Origin: Bradyrhizobium sp. 195
Lineage (GTDB): Bacteria; Pseudomonadota; Alphaproteobacteria; Rhizobiales; Xanthobacteraceae
Direction: 5' to 3'
Assembly: GCF_023101665.1 (NCBI RefSeq)
Contig: NZ_CP082161.1
Coordinates: forward strand, 4,030,001-4,094,000
DNA: 64,000 bases
How positions within the stretch are numbered: position 1 is the stretch's first letter; the number at the start of each line of letters is the position of its first letter. The notes under the pieces are model-generated. The model was given only the letters and a program-made list of their open reading frames with translations, searched no databases and was not told the DNA's origin. Positions 26,662 through 36,055 of the stretch are shown in pieces. The position numbers and the translations under genes were made by a program.

Positions 26662-28284
26662 ATGTCCGACATCGCCACCACCACCGCCGAATCGCCGGCC
26701 CGTTCCCCGCTTGCCGCTGAAGTGGCGCGGCGGCGCACCTTTGCGATCATCTCGCATCCGGACGCCGGCAAGACCACGCTGACCGAGAAGCTGCTGCTGT
26801 TCGGCGGCGCCATCAATCTCGCCGGCCAGGTCAAGGCCAAGGGCGAGCGGCGCAACACGCGGTCGGACTGGATGAAGATCGAGCGCGAGCGCGGCATCTC
26901 GGTCGTGACCTCGGTGATGACCTTCGAGTTCGAAGGGCTCGTGTTCAACCTCCTGGACACGCCGGGCCACGAGGACTTTTCGGAAGACACCTATCGTACG
27001 CTCACGGCGGTCGATTCCGCCGTGATGGTGATCGACGCCGCCAAGGGCATCGAGGCGCGCACCCGAAAGCTGTTCGAGGTGTGTCGCCTTCGGGATATTC
27101 CGATCATCACCTTCATCAACAAGATGGACCGCGAGAGCCGCGATGTGTTCGAGCTGCTCGACGAGATCGAGAAGACGCTGGCGCTCGACACCACGCCGAT
27201 GACCTGGCCGGTCGGCCGCGGTCGCGACTTTCTCGGCACCTATGACGTCATCAATGGCGGCGTGCGTCTGCTCGAAGGCGGCGGCGCCAAGACCGGCGCG
27301 GCGCAGCAGATCGAGATCGCCGAGCTTGCCAAGCTCAACGCCAATCTCGACGCATCCGCGGTCAAGGACGAGCTCGAGCTCGTCACCGAAGCGTCAAAAC
27401 CGTTCGAGCTCGACGCGTTCCGCGAAGGCCATCTGACGCCGGTCTATTTCGGCAGCGCGCTGCGCAATTTCGGCGTCGGCGACCTCCTTGAAGGTCTCGG
27501 CAAGTTCGCGCCCGAGCCGCGCGCGCAGGACAGCGACCAGCGCAAGGTCGAGGCCACCGATCCGCGCATGAGCGCCTTCGTGTTCAAGATCCAGGCCAAC
27601 ATGGATCCGAACCATCGCGACCGCATCGCGTTCGCGCGCCTCTGCTCGGGCAAGCTCAGCCGCGGCATGAAGGCCAAGCTCGTGCGCACCGGCAAGAGCA
27701 TGCCGCTGTCGAGTCCGCAATTCTTCTTCGCGCAGGACCGCTCGGTCGCGGACGAGGCCTTTGCCGGCGACGTCGTCGGCATTCCCAATCACGGCACGCT
27801 GCGCATCGGCGACACGCTGACCGAGGGCGAGGATTTCAACTTCGTCGGCGTGCCAAGCTTCGCGCCGGAAATCGTCCGCCGCGTGCGCCTCACCGACGCG
27901 ATGAAGGCGAAGAAGCTGAAGGAAGCGCTGCAGCAGATGTCGGAAGAGGGCGTCGTGCAGGTGTTCCGTCCGCGCGACGGTGCGCCGGCGCTGGTCGGTG
28001 TGGTCGGCGCGCTGCAGCTCGACGTGCTGAAGGCGCGGCTCGAGGCGGAATATTCGCTGCCGGTCGAGTTCGAGGTCAGCGAATTCCAGCTGGCGCGCTG
28101 GGTCTCCTCGGAGGACCGCAAGAAGCTCGATACCTTCCTCGCAGCCAACACGTCCAGCATCGCCGACGACGTCGACGGCGATCCCGTGTACCTGGCGAGG
28201 AACGAGTTCTATCTCGGCTACACCAAGGAGCGCGCCGAGGGCATCGAGTTCACCAACGTCAAGGACGTCAAGAAGAAGGGGTAG
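26662..28284 (+). CDS. prfC: Peptide chain release factor 3
   Basis: The 540-residue GTPase has a full G domain (SHPDAGKTTLTEKLL, RGISVVTSVMTFEF, DTPGHEDFSEDTYR, NKMDR) followed by domains II and III; the SxDxxxxERERGIS region marks it as RF3 rather than EF-G. RF3 releases RF1/RF2 from the ribosome after peptide release. The length equals the usual about 530-540 residues. It is a single gene; a repeat element follows it. Homology is unambiguous. Confidence 0.95.
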   Translation: MSDIATTTAESPARSPLAAEVARRRTFAIISHPDAGKTTLTEKLLLFGGAINLAGQVKAKGERRNTRSDWMKIERERGISVVTSVMTFEFEGLVFNLLDTPGHEDFSEDTYRTLTAVDSAVMVIDAAKGIEARTRKLFEVCRLRDIPIITFINKMDRESRDVFELLDEIEKTLALDTTPMTWPVGRGRDFLGTYDVINGGVRLLEGGGAKTGAAQQIEIAELAKLNANLDASAVKDELELVTEASKPFELDAFREGHLTPVYFGSALRNFGVGDLLEGLGKFAPEPRAQDSDQRKVEATDPRMSAFVFKIQANMDPNHRDRIAFARLCSGKLSRGMKAKLVRTGKSMPLSSPQFFFAQDRSVADEAFAGDVVGIPNHGTLRIGDTLTEGEDFNFVGVPSFAPEIVRRVRLTDAMKAKKLKEALQQMSEEGVVQVFRPRDGAPALVGVVGALQLDVLKARLEAEYSLPVEFEVSEFQLARWVSSEDRKKLDTFLAANTSSIADDVDGDPVYLARNEFYLGYTKERAEGIEFTNVKDVKKKG

Positions 28285-28340
28285 GATGGGCGTCCTCGGC
28301 TAGCGGATACGTTTTCCTCGCTCGCAGCCACACCAACGCC

Positions 28341-28446
28341 GTCATGCCCCGCTTGACCGGGGCATCCAGTACGCCGCGGCCTCTCGGCTCAACCACTGTC
28401 GTCTCTGGAATACTGGGTCGCCCGGTCAAGCCGGACGACGACAGTG
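28341..28446. repeat. Intergenic inverted repeat element, family B
   Basis: The left arm CCCGCTTGACCGGG (28348-28361) followed by CATCCAGTA is mirrored by TACTGGGTCG then CCCGGTCAAGCCGG (28411-28434), giving an imperfect long hairpin. Outer flanks GTCATGCC and GACGACAGTG are typical of a repeat that I associate with Bradyrhizobium intergenic regions. It fills the space between prfC and the next gene. No coding potential was found. Confidence 0.7.
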
Positions 28447-28514
28447 TGCCCCAAGCGCGAGCCCGTGAACCGCGGTAGGCTTGATGTCGTTGGAGGCAAC
28501 GCCAACATCAACTG

Positions 28515-29114
28515 ATGACCTTGCGAGCTCGCATCATGTGGCGCGGCATTCTCATCCTTCTCCTGCTGGCGGTATCAATCGCTACCGCCGACACGCGACC
28601 CCGCCAGATCAATCCGATCCCATTCTCGCACGAGCCGTGCAGCGTGCTCGACGGCCGGCCCTGTACGCCGTCTTATTGCAGCCCGCTCGAGCCCGGCCCC
28701 TGCATTCCCGAGATCGACTATCCCTACGGCCAAAACCTCCAGCTTACGATCGAGAGCGTGCCGTCCGATGCCGACCGCGCCAAATACCGCAAGCCAGGTC
28801 ACGATCTCGACACGATCGGCGATCTCTTCGCCGAGCTGCGCAGCTGCTGGTCGCCGCCATCTGACAAGGCTCGCGCGGGCATGCAGATGTCGGTGCGCTT
28901 CAGCTTCAACAAGGCGGGCGGCCTGATCGGCCCGCCGCGCCTCACATACGCGACCGCGGGCGTGCCCTCCGAGACCCGCACGACCTATCTCGACGCCATC
29001 AATGCATCGTTGAACGCATGTCTGCCGCTGAAGTTCACCAGCGGCCTTGCCGGCGCGCTGGCGGGCCGGCCCATTGCGATCCGCTATGTCGACAACAGGC
29101 AATCCCCGAACTGA
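28515..29114 (+). CDS. Exported hypothetical protein
   Basis: A product of up to 199 residues with an N-terminal signal peptide (MWRGILILLLLAVSIATADT, preceded by seven residues if the first ATG is used). The mature part has four cysteines in CSVLDGRPC and CSPLEPGPC, then a C-terminal domain with SVRFSFNKAGGLIGPPRLTY that resembles the TonB/TolA C-terminal beta pattern. It is probably a periplasmic or envelope protein. Function unknown. ATG 28536 is an equally good start. Confidence 0.6.
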   Translation: MTLRARIMWRGILILLLLAVSIATADTRPRQINPIPFSHEPCSVLDGRPCTPSYCSPLEPGPCIPEIDYPYGQNLQLTIESVPSDADRAKYRKPGHDLDTIGDLFAELRSCWSPPSDKARAGMQMSVRFSFNKAGGLIGPPRLTYATAGVPSETRTTYLDAINASLNACLPLKFTSGLAGALAGRPIAIRYVDNRQSPN

Positions 29115-29165
29115 CCCGCTATCGCGTTCAGCCCGAGCGGTTCGATCACCGTGAGAGGTGTCTTC

Positions 29166-30122
29166 TCAATTCAGCAATTTCCAGTTGCTTAGCTTGCGTA
29201 CGATCGTGGCTTCGATGTCTTCGATCTGATCGAACTCCTCATAGGTGACCCCGTGGAGATCCGATGGCAGCTTCAGTGGTTTCTTCAGCAGGATGGCCAC
29301 TCGGTCGAACGCGCGGAATTTGGCGAAGAGTAGCCCCATCTCGAAGATGACATTCTCGCGCGCGCGCGCCGTGAGTTCATCGTTGGCTTTTCCCAAGCGT
29401 CCCACGTCGTCGGGCGTGGCAAGGATGAAGCCTGCCTTGCACGTTCGGATCAGTTCCTCCAGCGCCGACAGGATCGTCGCTGCATTCTTGTCTTCTCGCA
29501 GCAGCACCTTCGGATTGACCCTGTTGTCGCGCAAGATCGATTCCAGTTTCTGCCGGCTCCTTTCGTCCCGTCCATGCACGATGAAGACGTTACGATCGAG
29601 CTGAAGCTCCGGGTGCGGCGTATGCAGGGCCAGCGCAAGAATGTCGGTATAGGCTTCCAGAACGCGCATATCCTCCGAGGAGAACACCTTTTCCTGGATA
29701 TTGTTATGGAAGCAAGCGACACCAAACGGTTCGCGGCCTTTTCCTAGTTTGATCGGAAAGCAGACCATGTTCTGGATAGGGCTGTCGCCGTAGAACTCGC
29801 CGCCTTGCGCGCGTGAAAAGACGGTCGGCGTGCCCGTGCGGAAGCAATTGCCGGCGATGGTGCCGCGGTAGCCCAACGTCGGTGGGAAGCGGGCCCGCGC
29901 TTGAGGATCCAGCAATTCCTTGTCGAACAGGAAGTCGTCCTCGTTGAAGAGGACCAGCCTCTCCATTTTGGGGTGGTCGATCAGGACCGATCCCGCATCG
30001 GCAGCCGGGCTGATCGCGATTGCGGTTTGCAGGAATTCGACGATGATCGCCTCCTGCGAACGGCCATGGGAGGCTCGAAGAAAATCCAGTATTCTCGGAT
30101 CAAAACTGATTTTGTCGGCCAT
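29166..30122 (-). CDS. GAF domain plus TIR-like (CAP12/Pycsar-effector type) protein
   Basis: A 318-residue protein of two parts. Residues about 1-168 look like a GAF sensor (GYRGTIAGNCFRTGTPTVF, ICFPI-like NMVCFPIKLGKGREPFGVAC). Residues about 178-318 match the TIR-like domain found in CBASS/Pycsar effectors: NVFIVHGRDERSRQKLE, ILATPDDVGRLG, ARENVIFEMGLLFAK and LPSDLHGVTYEEFD; E261 is the likely NADase glutamate by position. Such domains degrade NAD during phage response. No cyclase, SAVED or STING gene is beside it, so it would be a stand-alone effector. The coding region is visibly less GC-rich than its neighbours, suggesting transfer. The immune role is inference. Confidence 0.82.
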   Translation of the reverse strand: MADKISFDPRILDFLRASHGRSQEAIIVEFLQTAIAISPAADAGSVLIDHPKMERLVLFNEDDFLFDKELLDPQARARFPPTLGYRGTIAGNCFRTGTPTVFSRAQGGEFYGDSPIQNMVCFPIKLGKGREPFGVACFHNNIQEKVFSSEDMRVLEAYTDILALALHTPHPELQLDRNVFIVHGRDERSRQKLESILRDNRVNPKVLLREDKNAATILSALEELIRTCKAGFILATPDDVGRLGKANDELTARARENVIFEMGLLFAKFRAFDRVAILLKKPLKLPSDLHGVTYEEFDQIEDIEATIVRKLSNWKLLN

Positions 30123-30257
30123 AATGAACTGTCCGATCTATCTGCAATGTCGAGATCATATTCCGCCGGTCGCCGAATTCAACAAGAAGTTGTCTTTCGG
30201 GGTCCTGGCCCGTAGCTTTGACCTATCAACGCCAGATTGCCCCGGGGCCGTTATTCG

Positions 30258-30908
30258 ATGGACGCCAGGACCAGCTATTTCCTCTTTCTGCTCACACTCC
30301 ATTCGTCGCTGCTGATCACCAGCACGGTCGCCGGCTCGAAACTGTTCGCGCTGCCTTTTGGCCTGGACGCCAGTGCGACGGTCTTCAGCTATCTGCTGAC
30401 ATTCATCATTGTCGACACGATCGCTGAGCTGTTCGGCAGGGAGTATTCCAGGCGGGTGATCAATCTGGGCTTGCTCAGCATGGCCTTGTCTGCCGTCTAT
30501 TTCGAGTTTGCCGCCTATCTCCCGCCAGCTCCAGGCTGGCACCACCAGCAGGATTTCGAAACGGTCGTCAGCTCGTCCGTTCGAATCTGGATCGGAGGCT
30601 GGATCGCCTACATGGTGAGCCAGCACTTCGACCTGTCGTTCTTTCTCCGGTTGCGCCGGACGGCATTCGGCAAGAGGTCCGTGGTGCTGTCGGCATGGCT
30701 CAGCCTGATGTTGGCTCAGCTGCTGGACACCGTCATATTTGTGTCGATCGCATTCTACGGTACCGGCGTCGTCATGCCGACAATCATTGGCCAGTATCTG
30801 ATCAAGCTGCTCTTCTCCACAATTGCCGCGCCTCTGGTGAAGTTGAGCATCTCGATGGGACGAGACTGGATCGAAGCGCGAAGCGGAAAGCTGGCCGAGA
30901 AGGACTGA
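30258..30908 (+). CDS. VUT/YhhQ family transporter
   Basis: A 216-residue membrane protein with about six helices and the VUT (YhhQ) signatures SSLLITSTVAGSKLFALPFG, FIIVDTIAELFGR and SWLSLMLAQLLDTVIF-like AQLLDTVIFVSIAF. YhhQ members import queuosine precursors (preQ0/preQ1). The acidic-polar motif D-x-x-AELFG is intact. ATG 30258 is preferred over a TTG at 30237 because the family begins just before the first helix. It is divergent from the GAF-TIR gene with 135 bases between starts. Confidence 0.78.
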   Translation: MDARTSYFLFLLTLHSSLLITSTVAGSKLFALPFGLDASATVFSYLLTFIIVDTIAELFGREYSRRVINLGLLSMALSAVYFEFAAYLPPAPGWHHQQDFETVVSSSVRIWIGGWIAYMVSQHFDLSFFLRLRRTAFGKRSVVLSAWLSLMLAQLLDTVIFVSIAFYGTGVVMPTIIGQYLIKLLFSTIAAPLVKLSISMGRDWIEARSGKLAEKD

Positions 30909-30972
30909 TGCATTGCGTTTCGCGGGGTGAAGATGATAGCTGATGGAGTACGGTCTGACGCAAGGGGATGTC

Positions 30973-31557
30973 ATGGGTCTGGTGGTGATGATCCTGGGGC
31001 TGGTGCTGTTCTTCGCGGCCCATATTTTCACGACGAAGCGTAAGGCGCGCGCGCAGGCCATCGCGAGGCTGGGCGAGGGAACCTACAAGATCCTCTACAC
31101 CCTGGTCTCGTTCGCGGGGCTCGCGCTGATCATTTGGGGCTTCGCCCATTACCGCAGCTCCGGCTGGATCGATGTCTGGTATCCGCCGAAAGCGATGAAG
31201 CACATCACGGTCGCGCTGATGCTGCCCGCGGTGATCCTGGTGGTCGCCTCTTATTTGCGCGGCCGCATCTATGCGACGCTGAAACATCCGATGCTGGCCG
31301 GCGTCAAGCTGTGGGCGGCGGCGCATCTTTTGGCCAACGGCGATCTCGGCTCCATCATCCTGTTCGGCTCGTTCCTGGGCTGGGCGGTGTATGATCGCAT
31401 CTCGCTGAAGCATCGCACCGACGCCGGCGGCCCGCCGATTCCAGTCGGCGGCGTCAGCAACGATCTGATCGCGGTCGCGGTCGGCGTCGTCGCCTATCTC
31501 GCGCTGGCCTTCGCGTTCCATCCGGTCGTGATCGGCGTTCCCGTCATCGGCGGTTAG
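30973..31557 (+). CDS. NnrU family membrane protein
   Basis: From ATG 30973 the product has 194 residues with about six hydrophobic helices and begins MGLVVMILGLVLFFAAHIFT, the NnrU opening. GEGTYKILYTLVSFAGLAL and WYPPKAMKHITVALMLPAVIL are family-typical. NnrU proteins are linked to denitrification and short-chain isomerase-like membrane proteins, but no nitrogen-oxide gene is nearby here. AAGGGGA lies upstream of 30973; an ATG at 30943 would add ten polar residues and is less likely. Confidence 0.82.
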   Translation: MGLVVMILGLVLFFAAHIFTTKRKARAQAIARLGEGTYKILYTLVSFAGLALIIWGFAHYRSSGWIDVWYPPKAMKHITVALMLPAVILVVASYLRGRIYATLKHPMLAGVKLWAAAHLLANGDLGSIILFGSFLGWAVYDRISLKHRTDAGGPPIPVGGVSNDLIAVAVGVVAYLALAFAFHPVVIGVPVIGG

Positions 31558-31629
31558 CCGGTCAGCACAAGACGTGATCCGGCTATCCGTGCGCGGAAGG
31601 TGACAAAACGACAAGCCGAGGACGTTCCG

Positions 31630-33222
31630 ATGGACTGGTCGCAATCTCAGATTCCGCCGCTGCGGCTCGAGGCGCGCTTTGGCGATCGGATGGTGCCGGC
31701 CTTTTGCGACCGGCCGGCGAACCTGTGGGCGATGATTGCGGACGCCTGCGCCCGCAACGGCGATGGCGAGGCGCTGATCGCAGGCGATGTCCGGCTGAGC
31801 TGGCGGCAGGTGGTGGAGCAGGCGACGCGGATCGCGGCGGGGTTTCGCAAGCTGGGATTACAGCGGGGGGATCGTGTCGCCATCCTGCTCGGCAACCGCA
31901 TCGAATTTCCGCTGCTCCTGTTTGCCGCCGCGCATGAGGGGCTGGTGACCGTGCTGCTCAGCACGCGCCAGCAGAAGCCGGAGATTGCCTATGTCCTCGC
32001 CGATTGCGGCGCCAAGATCCTGATCCACGAAGCTGCGCTTGCCGAGCGGCTGCCCGGTGCGCAGGACGTGCCCGATCTGATCCACCGCATCGCCATCGAC
32101 GACGATCCGGCTCGCTCGCGCTTCGCCGTGCTCGCCGACAACCCGCCAGCCTTGGCGCCGGTCGAGGTGAGCGAAGAGGACACCGCGATGATCCTCTACA
32201 CCTCGGGGACAACAGGCAAGCCGAAGGGCGCGATGCTCGCCCATTGCAACATCGTCCATTCCTCGATGGTGTTCGTGTCCTGCCTGCAATTGACGGCAGC
32301 GGACCGCTCGATCGCGGCCGTGCCGCTCGGCCATGTCACCGGTGTCGTCGCCAACATCACGACCATGATCCGCAGCTGTGGCGCGCTGATCATCATGCCC
32401 GAGTTCAAGGCGGCCGATTACCTCAAGCTCGCCGCGCGCGAGCGCGTCACCTACACGGTGATGGTGCCGGCGATGTACAATCTCTGTCTGCTTCAGCCTG
32501 ACTTCGACAGCTACGATCTGTCGAGCTGGCGCGTCGGCGGTTTTGGCGGCGCGCCGATGCCGGTTGCGACCATCGAGAAGCTCAAGGCGAAGATTCCCGG
32601 CCTGAAGCTGATGAACTGCTACGGCGCGACCGAGACGACGTCACCCTCGACGATCATGCCGGGTGAGGTGACCGAGAGCCATATCGACAGCGTCGGCCTG
32701 CCGTGCCCTGGCGCGCGCATCGTGGCGGTGGATCCGGACGGGCGCGAACTGCCTCGCGGCGAGATCGGCGAACTCTGGATCCAGAGCGCCTCCGTCATCA
32801 GGGGCTATTGGAATAATCCGAAGGCGACCGCCGAGAGCTTTACCGCCGGCTTCTGGCACTCCGGCGATCTCGGTTCGGTCGATGCGGAAGGGTTCGTCCG
32901 TGTGTTCGACCGGCAGAAGGACATGATCAACCGCGGCGGCCTGAAAATCTATTCGGCCGAGGTCGAATCCGTGTTGGCCGGCCACCCCGCCGTGGTCGAG
33001 AGCGCGATCATCGCCAAGGCCTGCCCGGTGCTCGGCGAGCGCGTTCACGCCGTGGTGGTGACGCGCGCGCCCGTCGCCGGCGAGGCACTGCGTGCCTGGT
33101 GCGCGGAGCGCCTGTCCGACTACAAGGTTCCCGAGACCATGGCGATCACGGCGGACCCACTTCCGCGCAATGCCAACGGCAAGGTGCTGAAACGGCAACT
33201 GCGGGAGCTCCTGGAAGCCTGA
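31630..33222 (+). CDS. Class I adenylate-forming acyl-CoA synthetase
   Basis: The 530-residue protein carries all adenylation motifs: ILYTSGTTGKPKGAMLAH (A3), NCYGATETTS (A5), GDLGSVDAEGFVRVFDRQKD (A7-A8 with the hinge) and the catalytic lysine in RNANGKVLKR (A10). It activates a carboxylic acid as AMP ester and transfers it to CoA; the substrate is not clear, most likely a fatty or aromatic acid. The start at ATG 31630 has CGAGGA eight bases upstream; a GTG at 31600 is possible. Confidence 0.88.
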   Translation: MDWSQSQIPPLRLEARFGDRMVPAFCDRPANLWAMIADACARNGDGEALIAGDVRLSWRQVVEQATRIAAGFRKLGLQRGDRVAILLGNRIEFPLLLFAAAHEGLVTVLLSTRQQKPEIAYVLADCGAKILIHEAALAERLPGAQDVPDLIHRIAIDDDPARSRFAVLADNPPALAPVEVSEEDTAMILYTSGTTGKPKGAMLAHCNIVHSSMVFVSCLQLTAADRSIAAVPLGHVTGVVANITTMIRSCGALIIMPEFKAADYLKLAARERVTYTVMVPAMYNLCLLQPDFDSYDLSSWRVGGFGGAPMPVATIEKLKAKIPGLKLMNCYGATETTSPSTIMPGEVTESHIDSVGLPCPGARIVAVDPDGRELPRGEIGELWIQSASVIRGYWNNPKATAESFTAGFWHSGDLGSVDAEGFVRVFDRQKDMINRGGLKIYSAEVESVLAGHPAVVESAIIAKACPVLGERVHAVVVTRAPVAGEALRAWCAERLSDYKVPETMAITADPLPRNANGKVLKRQLRELLEA

Positions 33223-33387
33223 ACCGGGCAGGCCATCCCGGGCTCTCCCGGGTAGTTAACGCCTTGATCGGGCTCGCTTTGCCTTGCCAGCGCCATATCG
33301 TTAGGGTACCTCGCCGCCACGCGGGGACGGGATTCCTGACGCGGGCGCTTCGGCGCGCGCACCCGGATGGGCATGGGATTAGCATAA

Positions 33388-34041
33388 GTGTCTGAATTAT
33401 TTGACGAAGTCGACGAGGAAGTACGTCGCGAACAGTTCAAGAAGCTGTGGGACAAATATTCGATTGTCTTCATCGCCCTGATGGTGCTGGTCGTGGCCGC
33501 CGCCGCTGGCTGGCAGGGTTATAAGTATTTGGAGGCCAGGAAGGCCGCCGAAGCCGGTGCCGCCTTCGAGAAGGCCGCCGAGCTGTCCGAGCAGGATAAG
33601 CATGCGGAGGCGGAGGCTGCCTTCACCGAGCTCGCCGCCAAGGCGCCGTCGGGCTATCGCACCCTGGCGCGGCTGCGCGCCGCCGCCGAGGCCGCTAACC
33701 GCGATCCCAAGGCCGCCGCCAAGATGTATGACGAACTTGCTGCCGACCGCGGCGTGGGCGGTGAGTGGCAGGATCTGGCGAAGATCCGCGCCGCCGGCCT
33801 GCTGCTCGACAGCGCCAGCTATGCCGACCTGCAGCAGCGGCTGGAGTCATCCGCCGCGCCCAAGTCGACGTTCCGCCACAGCGCCCGCGAGATGCTGGCG
33901 CTGTCCGCCTGGCGCAACAACGACATGACCGCGGCCCGCAAATGGCTCGACGCGATTGGTGAAGACGGCGAAACGCCGCCCGGCCTGCGCTCGCGCGCCG
34001 AGGCTCTCCAGGCCCTGCTGCCGCCCGTCGCCAAGAGCTGA
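33388..34041 (+). CDS. TPR domain inner-membrane protein (YfgM-like)
   Basis: A 217-residue protein from GTG 33388. Residues about 1-22 are cytoplasmic and charged (SELFDEVDEEVRREQFKKLW), residues about 25-45 form one membrane helix (YSIVFIALMVLVVAAAAGW), and the remainder consists of Ala-rich tetratricopeptide-like helices. This is the YfgM plan, an ancillary SecYEG/periplasmic chaperone-linked protein normally encoded next to bamB and der. Here it is followed by a lipoprotein gene and der, so the gene order is kept but bamB is absent. Confidence 0.8.
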   Translation: MSELFDEVDEEVRREQFKKLWDKYSIVFIALMVLVVAAAAGWQGYKYLEARKAAEAGAAFEKAAELSEQDKHAEAEAAFTELAAKAPSGYRTLARLRAAAEAANRDPKAAAKMYDELAADRGVGGEWQDLAKIRAAGLLLDSASYADLQQRLESSAAPKSTFRHSAREMLALSAWRNNDMTAARKWLDAIGEDGETPPGLRSRAEALQALLPPVAKS

Positions 34042-34071
34042 CGACGGCCCTCTGACGTAACGAGACACAAG

Positions 34072-34623
34072 ATGCGCCGCACGCCACGCTTGATCGCAGC
34101 CGCCGTCCTGATCGCCTTCACCGGCGTCCTGGGCGGCTGCTCCAGCTTTGATCCAAGCGACATGCTCGACTTCCTCGACACCAAGAAGAAGCTGCCGGGC
34201 GACCGCAAGCCGGTGTTCCCGGAAGGCGTGCCGGGGCTCGAGCAGGGCGTCCCGAAGGATCTGTACAAGGGGGCGCATCAGCAGCCCGATCCGAATGCGC
34301 CTGCGGTCGCGGCTTTGCCCGCGGAGCCGCCGACCGAGCCGGCCAAGCCGGCGAAGGGAGCCAAGGCGAAGCACACGAGGCAGCCGGCCGCCGCAGCTGT
34401 TGCGCCGGCTGAGGCGCCTGCGGGTGAAGTTGACGGCGAGGCCCAGCCGGAGGCGGCGCCGGCCACGGCCGCTCCGCCGCCCAAGCACAAGATCGTCCGC
34501 AAGCGCACCACTGCGCCGCCACCGGATCAGCCGGTCCAGCAGGCGCAACCGACACAGACCACTCAGCAGCAGTCGCAGGGTGGTTTCCCGGCGCCGCTGC
34601 CGAGCGGCAGCTTCTCGCGCTAA
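34072..34623 (+). CDS. Pro/Ala-rich lipoprotein
   Basis: A 183-residue protein with a lipoprotein signal: MRRTPRLIAAAVLIAFTGVL followed by GGC, giving a lipid-anchored Cys23. The mature part has a short conserved-looking segment (DMLDFLDTKKKLPGDRKPVF and PGLEQGVPKDLYKG) and then a low-complexity tail rich in Pro, Ala, Lys and Gln. It occupies the usual bamB position between the TPR gene and der, but has no beta-propeller. Function unknown; the tail probably extends through the periplasm. Confidence 0.72.
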   Translation: MRRTPRLIAAAVLIAFTGVLGGCSSFDPSDMLDFLDTKKKLPGDRKPVFPEGVPGLEQGVPKDLYKGAHQQPDPNAPAVAALPAEPPTEPAKPAKGAKAKHTRQPAAAAVAPAEAPAGEVDGEAQPEAAPATAAPPPKHKIVRKRTTAPPPDQPVQQAQPTQTTQQQSQGGFPAPLPSGSFSR

Positions 34624-34672
34624 TTTTTCCATTACATTGACAGGCGCCGCCCCGGCAGCGCACGAATGACCG

Positions 34673-36055
34673 ATGTCCTTCACGATCGCCATCATCGGCC
34701 GGCCCAATGTCGGCAAATCGACGCTGTTCAACCGCCTGGTCGGACAGAAGCTCGCGCTCGTCGATGACCTGCCGGGCGTCACCCGCGATCGCCGCGAGGG
34801 CGAGGCCAGGCTCGGCGATCTCGAATTCACCATCATCGACACCGCCGGCCTCGACGAGGGCGCTAAGGGCTCGCTGACCGCGCGCATGCAGGAGCAGACC
34901 GAGGCCGCGATCGCGCAGGCGGACGCGCTGTTCTTCGTCATCGATGCCCGCGTCGGCCTCACGCCGACCGATCGCGCCTTCGCCGATTTTGCCCGCAAGG
35001 CCAACAAGCCGGTGCTGCTGGTCGCCAACAAGAGCGAGGGCAAGCACGGCGATGCCGGCGCGATGGAGGCGTTTGCGCTCGGCCTCGGCGATCCCATTCA
35101 GATCTCGGCCGAACACGGCGAGGGCATGGGCGAGCTCTACGATGAACTCGCCAAGCTGATGCCGGAGCCCGTCGACGAAGACGAGAGCGAGGACGACGCG
35201 CCGCTCTCGGAGGAAGAGGCCGCGACGCGTCCGATCCGGGTCGCCATCGTCGGCCGGCCCAATGCCGGCAAGTCGACGCTGATCAACCATCTGCTCGGCG
35301 AGGAGCGCCTGCTGACGAGCCCGGAGGCCGGCACCACGCGCGATTCCATCGCGGTCGAGATCAACTGGAAGGGCCGCGATTTTCGCGTGTTCGACACCGC
35401 AGGCCTGCGACGGCGCTCGCGCATCGAGGAGAAGCTGGAAAAGCTCTCGGTCGCGGACGCACTGCGCGCGGTGCGTTTTGCCGAAGTCGTCGTGATGATG
35501 ATGGATGCGCAGAACCGCTTCGAGGAGCAGGATCTTCGCATCGCCGATTTGATCGAGCGCGAGGGGCGAGCTGTCGTGCTCGCCGTCAACAAATGGGACC
35601 TGATGGAGAGCAAGGGTGGCGGCGCGATCTCGGGCCTGCGCCGCGATGCCGATCACTTGCTGCCGCAGGTCAAGGGCGTGCCGATCGTGGCGGTCTCCGG
35701 CCTGATGGGCGAGGGCATCGATCGCCTGATGCAGGCGATCCAGGATGCCTATGCGCTCTGGAACAGGCGTGTATCGACCTCGGCGCTGAACCGCTGGTTT
35801 GAGCAGGCGGTGCAGGCCAATCCGCCGCCCGCCGTGTCCGGCCGCCGACTGAAGCTGAACTACATCACGCAGACCAAGGCGCGCCCGCCGAGCTTCGTTC
35901 TGTTCTGCTCGCGCGCGGACGCGGTGCCGCAGTCCTATTTGCGCTACCTGATCAATTCCATGCGCGAGACGTTCGAGTTGCCGGGCACGCCGGTGCGCAT
36001 CACCTTGCGCGAGAAGGCCAATCCCTTCGCACACAAGCGCAAGCGGCCGTCGTGA
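34673..36055 (+). CDS. der: Ribosome biogenesis GTPase Der
   Basis: A 460-residue protein with two consecutive GTPase domains: [18 protein letters not shown] and DTAGLDEG in the first, [18 protein letters not shown] and DTAGLRRR in the second, then a C-terminal KH-like domain ending AHKRKRPS. Der is needed for 50S subunit assembly. The insert between the GTPase domains is acidic ([16 protein letters not shown]). It overlaps the MFS gene downstream in GTGA, so the two are translationally coupled. Confidence 0.95.
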   Translation: MSFTIAIIGRPNVGKSTLFNRLVGQKLALVDDLPGVTRDRREGEARLGDLEFTIIDTAGLDEGAKGSLTARMQEQTEAAIAQADALFFVIDARVGLTPTDRAFADFARKANKPVLLVANKSEGKHGDAGAMEAFALGLGDPIQISAEHGEGMGELYDELAKLMPEPVDEDESEDDAPLSEEEAATRPIRVAIVGRPNAGKSTLINHLLGEERLLTSPEAGTTRDSIAVEINWKGRDFRVFDTAGLRRRSRIEEKLEKLSVADALRAVRFAEVVVMMMDAQNRFEEQDLRIADLIEREGRAVVLAVNKWDLMESKGGGAISGLRRDADHLLPQVKGVPIVAVSGLMGEGIDRLMQAIQDAYALWNRRVSTSALNRWFEQAVQANPPPAVSGRRLKLNYITQTKARPPSFVLFCSRADAVPQSYLRYLINSMRETFELPGTPVRITLREKANPFAHKRKRPS

